This document shows positions 15,179 through 25,435 of a stretch of 64,000 bases of DNA, piece by piece. The position numbers and the translations under genes are program-made. The notes beneath the pieces were generated by a model. The model worked only from the letters and a program-made list of their open reading frames with translations, was not told the DNA's origin and did no database searches. Origin of the DNA: Synechococcales cyanobacterium C42_A2020_086 (GTDB taxonomy: Bacteria; Cyanobacteriota; Cyanobacteriia; Elainellales; Elainellaceae); assembly GCA_015272325.1 (NCBI GenBank), contig JACYLU010000020.1, positions 1 through 64,000 of the forward strand, read 5' to 3'. Numbering within the stretch: position 1 is the stretch's first letter; the number at the start of each line of letters is the position of its first letter.

Positions 15179-17257
15179 ATGGGAAAACAGCCAGGAGTAG
15201 CCGCAGCCAAGATTGAGAAATCCGAGTCCGATCATCTTTCGTCTTCGCCCCAACTCAATCATCGCTCGGAAACCGCGAACCGAGCTGCTGCCAAACTGGA
15301 GCCTCAGCCTCCTGCCGGCGAGAATCGCTGGACCATTGAAAAAAGTGAGGAGCTGTATCGGATTCAGGGCTGGGGCGAGCCGTATTTTTCGATCAATGCC
15401 GCGGGGCATGTCACCGTATCTCCCCAAGGAGACCGGGGTGGCTCCCTTGATCTCTATGAGCTAGTGAATGCTCTGAAGCAGCGCAACTTGAGCCTGCCAC
15501 TGCTGATCCGTTTCTCCGATATTCTGGAAGACCGAATTGAGCGACTCAACGCCTGCTTCGCGAGAGCCATTGCCCGCTACAACTATCCCGGCGTCTATCG
15601 CGGTGTGTTTCCTACGAAATGCAACCAGCAGCGCCATCTGATCGAAGATTTGGTGCGGTTCGGCAAGCCCTATCAGTTTGGCTTAGAGGCCGGCTCCAAA
15701 CCGGAGCTGATGATTGCCTTGGCGACCCTCGACACGCCCGGAGCACTGCTGATCTGCAATGGCTACAAAGACCGCGAGTATATAGAAACCGCCATCCTGG
15801 CACAGCGGCTGGGGCATATCCCGATTATCGTGCTGGAGCAAGTCGAAGAAGTTGAGCTAGCCATTGCGGCCGCTCGTAAGCTGGGCATCAAGCCAATTCT
15901 GGGTGTGCGGGCTAAGCTGAGCGCTAAGGGGATTGGTCGCTGGGGCACCTCGGCGGGCGACCGCGCCAAGTTTGGGCTGACGATTCCCGAGATTATTCAG
16001 GCGGTAGATCGGCTGCGAGCGGCAGATTTGCTCGATTGTTTGCAGCTCTTGCATTACCACATCGGCTCCCAGATTTCGGCAATCAGCGTTATCAAAGACG
16101 CCATCCGCGAAGCTAGCCAGATCTACGTCGAGCTGGTGCGGCTGGGAGCAAATATGAAATATCTAGATGTGGGCGGTGGCTTGGGCGTAGACTACGACGG
16201 CTCCAAGACTAATTTCTACGCCTCCAAAAACTACAGCATGCAGAATTACGCCAATGATGTGGTCGTGGAGGTGAAGGAGACCTGCGAAGAGCGCCAAATT
16301 CCGGTGCCGACCCTGGTGAGCGAGAGCGGTCGCGCCATTGCTTCCCATCAGTCGGTGCTGGTGTTTGATGTGCTGGGTACCAGCGATGTGCAGGCAGAAG
16401 TGCCGACGCCGCCGAGCGACAAAGATCCGCTGATCATTCGCAACCTCTATGAAACTTACGAGTCGCTGAGCGCCGAAAACTACCAGGAGGCCTACCACGA
16501 CGCCACTCAATTTAAGGAAGAGGCAATTAGCTTGTTTGGCTTTGGCTACCTCAGCCTCACCGATCGCGCCCGAGCTGAGCGGCTGTACTGGTCCTGCTGT
16601 GCCAAAATTTTGGAGATCGTGCGCCAGCAAGACTATGTGCCAGACGACCTGGAAGACCTGGAAAAAATCATGGCGTCGATTTACTACGTCAATCTCTCGG
16701 TATTCCAGTCTGCGCCCGATAGCTGGGCAATCGATCAGCTTTTCCCGATTATGCCGATCCACCGGCTCGATGAGGAGCCAACCCAGCGCGCCACCCTAGC
16801 TGACCTCACCTGCGATAGCGATGGCAAAATTGACCAGTTCATTGATCTGCGGGATGTCAAGTATGTGCTGGAGCTGCATCCGCTCAAACCCAAAGCCAAC
16901 CCGAACGATAACTCCACCGAAGCCTTCACTACGGCTCACGAACCGTATTATCTCGGCATGTTTCTGAATGGCGCCTATCAGGAGATCATGGGCAACCTGC
17001 ATAACCTGTTTGGTGATACGAATGCCGTTCACATCAAGCTCACTCCTAAGGGCTATCAGATCGAACATGTCGTTAAAGGCGACACAATGACCGAAGTGCT
17101 GGGCTACGTGCAGTACGATTCCGAAGATCTGATCGAAAGTATTCGTCGCCGTAGCGAGCAGGCATTGCAGGAAAACCGGATTACCCTGCAAGAAGCGCAA
17201 CTGCTGCTGCAAAACTACGAGCACAGCCTCAGCCGCTATACTTACCTGTCGTCCTAA
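15179..17257 (+). CDS. speA: biosynthetic arginine decarboxylase
   Basis: PLP enzyme that decarboxylates arginine to agmatine, the first step toward putrescine and spermidine. It has 692 residues, with a variable N-terminus to about 45. The PLP lysine is K147 in GVFPTKCNQQRHLIEDLV; LQLLHYHIGSQ and YLDVGGGLGVDYDGS form the alpha/beta-barrel active site; SESGRAIASHQSVLVF lies in the beta domain. The large mid-region insertion typical of SpeA is present. The same window holds argZ, a second and different arginine-consuming enzyme. Confidence 0.95.
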   Translation: MGKQPGVAAAKIEKSESDHLSSSPQLNHRSETANRAAAKLEPQPPAGENRWTIEKSEELYRIQGWGEPYFSINAAGHVTVSPQGDRGGSLDLYELVNALKQRNLSLPLLIRFSDILEDRIERLNACFARAIARYNYPGVYRGVFPTKCNQQRHLIEDLVRFGKPYQFGLEAGSKPELMIALATLDTPGALLICNGYKDREYIETAILAQRLGHIPIIVLEQVEEVELAIAAARKLGIKPILGVRAKLSAKGIGRWGTSAGDRAKFGLTIPEIIQAVDRLRAADLLDCLQLLHYHIGSQISAISVIKDAIREASQIYVELVRLGANMKYLDVGGGLGVDYDGSKTNFYASKNYSMQNYANDVVVEVKETCEERQIPVPTLVSESGRAIASHQSVLVFDVLGTSDVQAEVPTPPSDKDPLIIRNLYETYESLSAENYQEAYHDATQFKEEAISLFGFGYLSLTDRARAERLYWSCCAKILEIVRQQDYVPDDLEDLEKIMASIYYVNLSVFQSAPDSWAIDQLFPIMPIHRLDEEPTQRATLADLTCDSDGKIDQFIDLRDVKYVLELHPLKPKANPNDNSTEAFTTAHEPYYLGMFLNGAYQEIMGNLHNLFGDTNAVHIKLTPKGYQIEHVVKGDTMTEVLGYVQYDSEDLIESIRRRSEQALQENRITLQEAQLLLQNYEHSLSRYTYLSS

Positions 17258-17300
17258 CCCTGGAACAGAGATCGCGGGATGCCTGCTACCTAGATGTCCT

Positions 17301-18803
17301 TTAGGGCGTTAGTGTGATTCCCTGCGGAGTCGCCGTTTCGGTGAGGATGCGATATACCTGGGCGGGCGTTAGGTCAGGATTGGCACTCAGCATCAGCGCC
17401 ACAATTCCCGAGACATGGGGTGTTGCCATCGAGGTACCATCCAGTAGCCCCAACTGTCCAGCCGGAAAAGTAGAATGCATTATTGAACCCGGAGCGACGA
17501 CAAAAGGACCCGGGATCCGGCCAGCCGGATTTGAGAACCGCGTCATGGTACGTTGGAAGTCCAGCGCTCCCACGACAATGCCTAGATTGCTGACCATAGC
17601 CCGCTGAGCAAGCTGCGAGGGCTGCACCATACCGCCAGTTTCTCGCTCGTTGCCCGCGGCAATCACCACAACGGCTCCCGCTTGGTTAGCCCGCTGCAGA
17701 GCCGCGCCCAGCTCGAATTCATAGCGATAGCCTTTGTTGAGGCTGAGGTTAATCACCTGCGCTCCCATTTGCACCGCATAGTCGATGCCCCGGATCAGGG
17801 CGATGTTTCCCGTAGGATCGGCTGGGTTGGCTTGCCGGCTCAATACTCGAATGGGCAGCAGAGTCGCATCTGGCGCCACTCCGGTTATGCCCATCTCATT
17901 CTGAGCAGCGGCAATCAGTCCGGCAACATGGGTACCGTGACCATCGGTATCGCTAGGGTCGTTATCGTGATCGACAAAGTCCCAGCCCTGCACGTCGTCT
18001 ACTAATCCGTTTTGGTCATCGTCGAGACCATTGCCAGCGATTTCTCGGGAATTGACCCAGATATTGGGCTGCAGGTCAGGGTGGGTACGGTCTACCCCGG
18101 TATCAATGACAGCGACGGTTACTCCTTTGCCGGTGATCTGCTGCGCCCAAAGGGCTGGGGCATTCACTAGGTGGCGTCCCCAATCGTCATTGCTCAACGA
18201 ACGGACTTCGAGAGGAACGGTCTCCCCAGGAGAGCCAACCAAAGCACTGGCAACAGCCGCCGCAGCATCAACCAGACCAAATCCGTAGAAAAAATTGAAG
18301 GACGCTGAGGAAGCTGGATAGATGCGGCAGGTGAGCTTGTAGCGCCCCTGGGCACGAGGGGTTTGGCTGCTGACGCGCAGACGGTACTGCCTCTGAGGTT
18401 GCACACTAAACACCAGCCGGGCATCTGGGGTGAATCCCTCACCGGTGGTTCGGGTATCGAGTCCGGTCAGCAGCGGTTTTCTGCGCCGGGTGCGAGTGTC
18501 GGTCAGATACAGGTAAGCGTCAAACTGGCGAGATTGCAGCGTAACTTCTACTAACTGTCCAGCTTGGATGCCCCGAGGAAGATGCCAGTCGTCTACGTAG
18601 TAGCGTTTGGGAAAGTTGCGGTCAATTGCGTCGAATGCATCGAGCCGACCACGTCCTTGAAAACGTCCTTGTCCCAGCCGGACAAACGAACTCACCTGCG
18701 GATGACCCCGCCGATGGGCTGTAGCCCGAGAACCGCTCGATCGGGCGAAGTGGCGCTGCATACGAGGAGTGAGGGCAGAGCAGCGGCCGCAGACCCGAGG
18801 CAT
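17301..18803 (-). CDS. S8 family (subtilisin-like) serine peptidase with N-terminal accessory domain
   Basis: The catalytic triad is visible: Asp in VAVIDTGVD (about 234), His in DGHGTHVAG (about 289) and Ser in LDGTSMATPHVSG (about 458), with the oxyanion Asn in VVVIAAGNE (about 385). About 190 residues precede the protease domain. They include a beta-rich PPC-like region (QLVEVTLQSRQFDAYLYL... FSVQPQRQYRLRV) and a GFGLVDAAAAVASAL segment that in many subtilases follows the catalytic Ser. No signal peptide is obvious. ATG 18803 is preferred to GTG 18815. The protein ends soon after the Ser helix. Divergent from trmD. Confidence 0.88.
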   Translation of the reverse strand: MPRVCGRCSALTPRMQRHFARSSGSRATAHRRGHPQVSSFVRLGQGRFQGRGRLDAFDAIDRNFPKRYYVDDWHLPRGIQAGQLVEVTLQSRQFDAYLYLTDTRTRRRKPLLTGLDTRTTGEGFTPDARLVFSVQPQRQYRLRVSSQTPRAQGRYKLTCRIYPASSASFNFFYGFGLVDAAAAVASALVGSPGETVPLEVRSLSNDDWGRHLVNAPALWAQQITGKGVTVAVIDTGVDRTHPDLQPNIWVNSREIAGNGLDDDQNGLVDDVQGWDFVDHDNDPSDTDGHGTHVAGLIAAAQNEMGITGVAPDATLLPIRVLSRQANPADPTGNIALIRGIDYAVQMGAQVINLSLNKGYRYEFELGAALQRANQAGAVVVIAAGNERETGGMVQPSQLAQRAMVSNLGIVVGALDFQRTMTRFSNPAGRIPGPFVVAPGSIMHSTFPAGQLGLLDGTSMATPHVSGIVALMLSANPDLTPAQVYRILTETATPQGITLTP

Positions 18804-18970
18804 TGCTTGCGGCACTGGAAACCCACCGCTCGGTCAAGGAAGATTGCTAAAATAGTCCATTGCCTTTGCCCTTCCGACTGTTCCCTTGCTTGTGCCCAGA
18901 GCCTAGGTTGCCCATCTCATTTGGAGCATTACCCACCGTTGGATTCATCACTTCTGGATAATCACCCACC

Positions 18971-19684
18971 GTGCGCTTCGATATTGTCACCCTTTTCCCC
19001 GATTTCTTTACATCGCCGCTCCGTTCCGGGTTGCTGGGCAGAGCGCTGACAAAGCAGATTGCCTCGGTGCATCTGGTGAATCCCCGCGATTTCACCACCG
19101 ACAAACATCATAAAGTCGATGACGAACCCTACGGCGGCGGGGTTGGGATGCTGCTGAAGCCGGAGCCGATTTTTGCAGCGGTGGAATCTCTGCCCGTGCT
19201 GCCCCCTCGCGAAGTGCTGTTGATGACGCCCCAAGGGCAGCCGATGAGCCAGCCTTTGTTTCAGGAGTTGGCTACTCAGATGCAGCAGATCGTGATCATT
19301 TGCGGGCACTACGAAGGCGTCGATGAGCGGGTGCTGCATTTGGTGACGCGGGAGGTTTCCCTAGGAGATTTCGTCCTCACCTGCGGCGAGATTCCAGCTT
19401 TGGCTCTATTGAACGGCGTGATCCGTCTGTTGCCGGGCACGGTGGGCAAGGAAGAATCGCTGAAACTGGAAAGCTTTGAAGCGGGCTTGCTGGATTATCC
19501 GCAATACACCCGCCCGGCAGAGTTTCGCGGTTGGCGTGTGCCGGAGGTCTTGCTGTCGGGCAACCATCAGGCCATTGCAGAGTGGCGGAAAGCGCAGCAG
19601 ATCGAGCGTACCCGCCAACGCCGTGCCGATCTTTGGGCTGCCTGGGTCGAGCAGCATAGCGCCGACGAATCTGCCCAATCCTAA
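18971..19684 (+). CDS. trmD: tRNA (guanine(37)-N1)-methyltransferase
   Basis: Knotted SPOUT methyltransferase that makes m1G37 in tRNAs reading CNN codons and prevents frameshifting. The GTG start gives MRFDIVTLFPDFF; the conserved DDEPYGGGVGMLLKPEP, ICGHYEGVDERVL and SLGDFVLTCGEIPAL segments, and the C-terminal LLDYPQYTRPAEFRGW, are all present. Length 237 is normal. The 9-mer ACCCACCGT occurs at 18931-18939 and again at 18964-18972, overlapping the start codon. Confidence 0.96.
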   Translation: MRFDIVTLFPDFFTSPLRSGLLGRALTKQIASVHLVNPRDFTTDKHHKVDDEPYGGGVGMLLKPEPIFAAVESLPVLPPREVLLMTPQGQPMSQPLFQELATQMQQIVIICGHYEGVDERVLHLVTREVSLGDFVLTCGEIPALALLNGVIRLLPGTVGKEESLKLESFEAGLLDYPQYTRPAEFRGWRVPEVLLSGNHQAIAEWRKAQQIERTRQRRADLWAAWVEQHSADESAQS

Positions 19685-19710
19685 CCGATCCTGAAGAAAC
19701 TCTAAATCTA

Positions 19711-19733
19711 GTCGATAAGGTGTTTCTATCGAC
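19711..19733. promoter_or_regulatory. inverted repeat between trmD and ndhC
   Basis: GTCGATA (19711-19717) and TATCGAC (19727-19733), perfect 7-bp arms with a 9-nt spacer and no T-run. It is either a trmD 3' hairpin or an operator for ndhCKJ. A consensus TATAAT lies just downstream at 19755-19760, about 55 nt before ndhC, without a good -35. Confidence 0.4.
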
Positions 19734-19814
19734 CAGCAACCCAAGCACATTTTCTATAATGTAAAAAACAGGTAACATTAGGGGAGTCACCCTACGTAGG
19801 CAGCGATTAGCACT

Positions 19815-20177
19815 GTGTTTGTTCTTAGCGGCTACGAATATTTCCTCGTTTTCCTGCTGGTTTGTAGCGTTGTGCCTCTTTTGGCGTACGGCATGTCGGC
19901 TCTGTTGGCTCCACGGCGCAAGGGGGTTGAACGCAAGCTCACCTATGAATCTGGTATGGAGCCGATTGGCGGAGCCTGGATTCAGTTCAACATCCGGTAC
20001 TACATGTTTGCCCTGGTCTTTGTGATTTTCGATGTAGAAACGGTGTTTCTGTATCCCTGGGCAGTCGCGTTCAATCAGTTAGGACTCCTAGCATTTGTGG
20101 AAGCCCTGATTTTTATTGCCATCTTGGTTATTGCTCTCGTGTACGCTTGGCGCAAAGGAGCTCTGGAATGGTCATGA
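19815..20177 (+). CDS. ndhC: NAD(P)H-quinone oxidoreductase subunit 3 (NdhC)
   Basis: Membrane subunit of the thylakoid NDH-1 complex, which takes electrons from ferredoxin to plastoquinone. The 120 residues contain three membrane helices (near 8-28, 62-85 and 90-110) and the conserved loop [20 protein letters not shown] plus [15 protein letters not shown]. The start is GTG 19815 (cyanobacterial NdhC typically reads MFVLSGYEY). First gene of the ndhC-ndhK-ndhJ operon. Confidence 0.96.
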   Translation: MFVLSGYEYFLVFLLVCSVVPLLAYGMSALLAPRRKGVERKLTYESGMEPIGGAWIQFNIRYYMFALVFVIFDVETVFLYPWAVAFNQLGLLAFVEALIFIAILVIALVYAWRKGALEWS

Positions 20178-20908
20178 ATCCCCCGTCGTCTACTTCGGAC
20201 AATCTGATGCAAGAGCTGCTGAATCCGATTGGGCGACCCGAAGTTACAAAGGATCTTTCAGAAAACGTCATCCTGACCACCGTTGACGACCTGCACAATT
20301 GGGCCCGGCTGTCGAGCCTGTGGCCAATGCTCTATGGGACTGCCTGCTGCTTCATTGAGTTTGCGGCTCTGATCGGCTCCCGCTTTGACTTTGACCGTTT
20401 TGGGCTGCTGCCCCGGTCTAGCCCTCGTCAGGCCGATCTGATCATTACTGCCGGCACAATCACAATGAAGATGGCTCCAGCCCTAGTGCGGCTCTACGAA
20501 CAGATGCCCGATCCGAAATACGTCATTGCAATGGGAGCCTGCACCATCACTGGCGGTATGTTCAGCATGGATTCACCGTCGGCGGTACGCGGTGTCGATA
20601 AATTGATCCCAGTCGATGTCTACATCCCCGGATGCCCGCCGCGCCCAGAGGCAATCATCGATGCCATCATCAAGCTGCGCAAAAAGATCGCCAATGAGGC
20701 GCTGAGTGAGCGGGGTCAGGCGGCACAAACCCATCGCTATTACACTGTGAGTCATGCTCTGAAGCCAGTACCTGAGATTCACACGGGTCAATATTTGCAG
20801 GCAGCATCTCGGCAAGCGCCGCCCAAGGAGCTAATGGAAGCTATGGGCATGCCGGTGCCGCCAGTGCTACAGCAGCAAGCCGAGAAGGAGGAAAGCAGCC
20901 GTGGCTGA
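20168..20908 (+). CDS. ndhK: NAD(P)H-quinone oxidoreductase subunit K (NdhK)
   Basis: Peripheral-arm subunit homologous to NuoB that carries cluster N2. Cys ligands are visible in [10 protein letters not shown], in GACTITGG and in [13 protein letters not shown] 20168 is favoured: AAGGAG at 20155-20160 sits 7 nt upstream and the start overlaps the end of ndhC by 10 nt. ATG 20174, which overlaps the ndhC stop as ATGA, is the alternative. The product is 246 residues with a variable tail after [11 protein letters not shown]. It overlaps ndhJ by 8 nt. Confidence 0.96.
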   Translation: MVMNPPSSTSDNLMQELLNPIGRPEVTKDLSENVILTTVDDLHNWARLSSLWPMLYGTACCFIEFAALIGSRFDFDRFGLLPRSSPRQADLIITAGTITMKMAPALVRLYEQMPDPKYVIAMGACTITGGMFSMDSPSAVRGVDKLIPVDVYIPGCPPRPEAIIDAIIKLRKKIANEALSERGQAAQTHRYYTVSHALKPVPEIHTGQYLQAASRQAPPKELMEAMGMPVPPVLQQQAEKEESSRG

Positions 20909-21422
20909 TGAAGAACTGCAGGCATCGCAGGCGACTCAGTTAGTTGAGGCGGGGAAAACCTCGCGCTGGTTGACCGAAAATGGCTTTGAGCATGAGGTTC
21001 TAGCATCCGATCACCAAGGGGTAGAGGTGGTCCGAGTCGAACGGGAATTTCTGCTACCGTTCTGTACAGCACTCTACGCCTACGGCTTTAACTATTTGCA
21101 GTGCCAGTGTGCCTACGATACCGGTCCGGGGGGCGACTTGGTGAGCGTGTATCACCTGATCAAAGTCAGCGACAATGCCGATCGCCCAGACGAGTTGCGG
21201 GTGAAGGTGTTTGTGCCTCGAGACGATGCTCGGGTGCCGTCGGTGTACTGGATTTGGAAGGGTGCCGATTGGCAAGAACGCGAGAGCTATGACATGTATG
21301 GCATTGTCTATGAAGGTCATCCCAACCTAAAGCGCATCTTGATGCCCGAAGATTGGGTTGGCTATCCGCTGCGCAAAGACTATATCTCACCCGATTTCTT
21401 TGAGTTGCAAGACGCCTACTAA
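20901..21422 (+). CDS. ndhJ: NAD(P)H-quinone oxidoreductase subunit J (NdhJ)
   Basis: Homologue of NuoC, part of the NDH-1 peripheral arm. It has 173 residues, with [27 protein letters not shown]-like central strands and the diagnostic C-terminal block [44 protein letters not shown]. The GTG start at 20901 lies within the last 8 nt of ndhK, which supports translational coupling. Its stop codon overlaps, on the opposite strand, the end of the histidine-kinase gene. Confidence 0.96.
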   Translation: MADEELQASQATQLVEAGKTSRWLTENGFEHEVLASDHQGVEVVRVEREFLLPFCTALYAYGFNYLQCQCAYDTGPGGDLVSVYHLIKVSDNADRPDELRVKVFVPRDDARVPSVYWIWKGADWQERESYDMYGIVYEGHPNLKRILMPEDWVGYPLRKDYISPDFFELQDAY

Positions 21423-22807
21423 CTCTCCGCTGCTCGGTGCAGGGGCAAGGTGACTGTTACGATGGTTCCTTGGTGCAGCTTGCTTTCTACCTGAATCTGC
21501 CCGTGGTGGTTTTCAGCAATCACTTTGGCGATGGCTAGCCCTAACCCCGATCCGGTTGTGGCTTGTCGCTGCGTAGCCGTACTGCTTGAGGTGCGAGCCG
21601 GATCAACTCGGTAGAAGCGATCAAACAGGTGCGGCAGAGATTCAGCCGGAATTCCAATTCCTGTATCTTTAACCTGCACCTGTATAACAGGTAAGCCTGC
21701 AACTTTCAGCCGCTGCCGCTTCACCTCGATCTGCCCCTGATTTGGCGTATATGCAATGGCGTTGCTGATCACATTGGTAAACAAGCGCGTGAGCTGATCG
21801 GCATCGCCCTGAACCACTGCTGCAGGTCCGTCGAGATCAAGGCTAAGCTGCAACGATTTCTCGGCGGCAATGACCTGCTGCTCTTCAATGACCTCGTGCA
21901 GCAGCTGATCGAGTGATACGGTGCCCATTTGCAACGGTGACATGCCGCTATCCTGTCGTGCCAGAAACAGCAAATCATCGACCAATTTGCCAAGCCGCCG
22001 CGTCAACCGCTCCACAACCCGCAGTTGGTCTTGCTGCAGCGTTGGGTCCGGATCGGCCAAAGCGACCTGCACATTGGTTTGAATCACAGCAATGGGATTT
22101 CGCAGCTCGTGGGAGGCGTCGGCAGTGAATTGCTTGAGGCGCTGATAGGAGTCGTGGACCGGAGCCATTGCCAGTCCCGAGAGAAACCAGCCGATAGCGG
22201 CCACTGCACCCACAACCAGCACAACGCCTAATCCCAGATCGCGAATGAGTTGCCGACTCGGTTTGGTGACTTCAAACCAGGGATGACTCACCCGCAAATA
22301 GCCTAAAAGCTGGTCTGCAACCTGCACCCGCTGGGTAATCTGCCGCAGAGCAAATAGGGAAGGATCCAGCCAAGGGGTTTCTGCTGTCTCAGGAGGGGGG
22401 CTGAGTTTGAGATGTCCATAAACCGTTTCGCCTTTATTCTCGCCTTTATAGTTGACATGCAGCGGCAAATCAAGCGGGGCCGAAAAGGTAGACCAGAGCA
22501 GTTCCCCCGTAGGACTAAACCACTCCAAATCAATATGGTCATCTTCAACCGCATCGGCGTTGCTGCGAAAACTGGCCTCTAAATTGACGCGTAGCGTTGA
22601 TTCAGCCGTCGAAGGGTCGGCTCCCTCCACTGGCTCAATCACGAGCGAGCGCTGCACCACCTCTGCAACGTGGCTCAGGGTATCATCGATACGTTCGATC
22701 AACGTATTGCGAACATATAAATAAAATCCACTGGCAAACAGCAGCAGTAAAACGGCTGTAACCGTGGTGTACCAGAGTGCCAAACGACGACGAGTAGCCT
22801 GAAACAT
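21419..22807 (-). CDS. orphan membrane sensor histidine kinase
   Basis: Two membrane segments (about 11-32 and 190-212) flank a periplasmic sensor region of about 155 residues rich in acidic residues ([22 protein letters not shown]). Then come HisKA with H233 in [12 protein letters not shown], and HATPase with [14 protein letters not shown] (N box), [22 protein letters not shown] (G1/F) and [10 protein letters not shown] (G2). At 462 residues it resembles cyanobacterial metal-sensing kinases such as NrsS/RppB and ManS in architecture, but the ligand cannot be told. No response regulator is adjacent. The gene converges on ndhJ with a 4-bp overlap. Confidence 0.87.
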   Translation of the reverse strand: MFQATRRRLALWYTTVTAVLLLLFASGFYLYVRNTLIERIDDTLSHVAEVVQRSLVIEPVEGADPSTAESTLRVNLEASFRSNADAVEDDHIDLEWFSPTGELLWSTFSAPLDLPLHVNYKGENKGETVYGHLKLSPPPETAETPWLDPSLFALRQITQRVQVADQLLGYLRVSHPWFEVTKPSRQLIRDLGLGVVLVVGAVAAIGWFLSGLAMAPVHDSYQRLKQFTADASHELRNPIAVIQTNVQVALADPDPTLQQDQLRVVERLTRRLGKLVDDLLFLARQDSGMSPLQMGTVSLDQLLHEVIEEQQVIAAEKSLQLSLDLDGPAAVVQGDADQLTRLFTNVISNAIAYTPNQGQIEVKRQRLKVAGLPVIQVQVKDTGIGIPAESLPHLFDRFYRVDPARTSSSTATQRQATTGSGLGLAIAKVIAENHHGQIQVESKLHQGTIVTVTLPLHRAAES

Positions 22808-22860
22808 TGAGATGACTCAATCAGGATGTGCAAACAGGACCTTAAAAGACCTTAAGAAAT

Positions 22861-22901
22861 AATAAAAAATAAAAAAGGTAGGAGTAACCACCCCTACCTT
22901 T
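22861..22901 (-). terminator. terminator of the CsbD gene
   Basis: On the minus strand, AAAGGTAGG (22901 down to 22893) pairs with CCTACCTTT (22882 down to 22874), and the stem is followed by a long T/A tract. It ends the csbD transcript and separates it from the sensor-kinase gene downstream. Confidence 0.8.
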
Positions 22902-22959
22902 AGCCTATTCGACCTGCGTTAACTCAATCAGACTCAAGACTTGCAGACGGCATACAAAA

Positions 22960-23142
22960 CTAGTCAATCGCCCGCTTAATGTCATCTTTAACGTTCTCAA
23001 CCGAATGCTGCACCTGAGCTTCGGCTTGCTTGGCTTGCCCTTCGGCCTTTGCCTTAGGATCTCCCGTCACTTCTCCCACCGCTTCCTGCAGCTTACCTTC
23101 CACGTTCTTGGCTGTAGCGTTCAAACGATTCTCAAGACTCAT
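22960..23142 (-). CDS. CsbD family stress protein
   Basis: Small hydrophilic protein of 60 residues: SLENRLNATAKNVEGKLQEAV, then GEVTGDPKAKAEGQAKQAEAQ, the signature of CsbD-like general stress proteins, predicted to be helical or disordered. Family members are induced by general stress in bacteria; molecular function is unknown. A good Shine-Dalgarno (GGAGGC on the minus strand) lies just before ATG 23142. Monocistronic, with its own terminator. Confidence 0.9.
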   Translation of the reverse strand: MSLENRLNATAKNVEGKLQEAVGEVTGDPKAKAEGQAKQAEAQVQHSVENVKDDIKRAID

Positions 23143-23303
23143 GATATGCCTCCAGAGATTTCAAAACTTATTAACAATTAGGGTTTAGCAAGCAACTCTG
23201 AACAGTGTCCTGGACAATCCTGAATGCATAGTTTTGCAAGCCTGTACAGGCGATATTCAGCAGCTTTTACGCCCTTACTATGTTCAAAGTACTGTGTTCC
23301 TGA

Positions 23304-24617
<1,314 letters not shown>

Positions 24618-24700
24618 ACGATCTACAGCTATCGATCACCAATCGGGGTACTAACAACGCTGATAGCAACTAACAAAAAAAATAAATAGGTGATAGCTCT

Positions 24701-25099
24701 ATGCATGTTCTGAAACTGGCTTTGGCTTATTTTGCGATGGTCTTTGCGGCAGGATTTATTTTGGGAGCCTTGCGCGTACTGGTGCTGGTTCCTCAAGTGG
24801 GTAGCCGCACCGCCGAACTGCTAGAGATGCCCCTGATGCTGATCGCCATAGGACTGGGGGCACGGTGGGTGAAGCAACACAGTAACACAACCCATGCCCA
24901 GACTCTCCTCAGCATTGGTTTGCTAGCACTGGTATTTTTGCTGTTGGCTGAGGTAGGCGTCGGGGTAGGGCTGCGAGGACTCTCGCCTTTAGAATCGTTA
25001 ATTAATCCGGATCCCATATCGGGCACCATTTATTACATCCTACTTGGCATCTTCGCAATCATGCCGTGGCTGTTTACCCGGCACCAAGCCCCTTCCTGA
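24701..25099 (+). CDS. small four-helix membrane protein, function unknown
   Basis: 132 residues with four hydrophobic segments: about 5-30 (LAYFAMVFAAGFILGALRVLV), 42-58, 68-92 (LLSIGLLALVFLLLAEVGVGVGL) and 108-126. There is a short Arg/His/Pro tail. I do not recognise a named family beyond uncharacterised cyanobacterial or proteobacterial membrane proteins. The start is ATG 24701, after GATAG-rich sequence with a weak ribosome site. It follows the tocopherol cyclase gene by 83 bp, so co-transcription is possible. Confidence 0.65.
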   Translation: MHVLKLALAYFAMVFAAGFILGALRVLVLVPQVGSRTAELLEMPLMLIAIGLGARWVKQHSNTTHAQTLLSIGLLALVFLLLAEVGVGVGLRGLSPLESLINPDPISGTIYYILLGIFAIMPWLFTRHQAPS

Positions 25100-25311
25100 C
25101 GTATCCCCCCCAACAAGGGGTAGTTTAATCTACGGAGCGATCCACGCGGCAGAGATGTTTCATTTCTTCCGGAGCACTCTGCACCAGCATCGAATACTGT
25201 TTTGGTACTCATCGCTACGGATTCCATGTATCTACCGCAACACTCTAGATGCTCCTCACTGAAGCAATCCGCCTCGATGATGACTTGCAAAATCTGCACT
25301 TGGTAGTTCAC
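25033..25311 (-). CDS. doubtful small ORF of 92 codons
   Basis: Starts with GTG and reads NYQVQILQVIIEADCF, SEEHLECCGRYMESVAMSTK and so on. The amino-acid mix is protein-like, without the Arg/Ser-rich composition of most antisense frames. Its last ~22 codons lie antisense to the membrane-protein gene and no good ribosome site precedes it. It fills most of an otherwise empty 335-bp gap. I do not recognise it. Confidence 0.28.
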   Translation of the reverse strand: MNYQVQILQVIIEADCFSEEHLECCGRYMESVAMSTKTVFDAGAECSGRNETSLPRGSLRRLNYPLLGGIRQEGAWCRVNSHGMIAKMPSRM

Positions 25312-25362
25312 CTGGGCTTTTCCTGAATCAGGGGGAAAGCAAAGACCCTAGGTGGAATGCAC

Positions 25363-25387
25363 GGTTTACATCGCGCTGATGTAGACC
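25363..25387 (+). other. leader hairpin before the RTX gene
   Basis: GGTTTACATC (25363-25372) and GATGTAGACC (25378-25387) form a 10-bp stem with one G-U and a GCGCT loop, 48 nt before the start codon. No T-run follows, so a 5'-UTR element is more likely than a terminator. Confidence 0.45.
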
Positions 25388-25435
25388 CAATTTGCGCTGG
25401 CAACAAACCAATGAATTTTAAGGAGAAACCTGATT

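Noticed and set aside
25331-25387. Possible c-di-GMP (GEMM) riboswitch before the RTX gene, from GCAAAG and CCTA
   Set aside because: The conserved second helix and tetraloop receptor could not be found; only the hairpin is kept.
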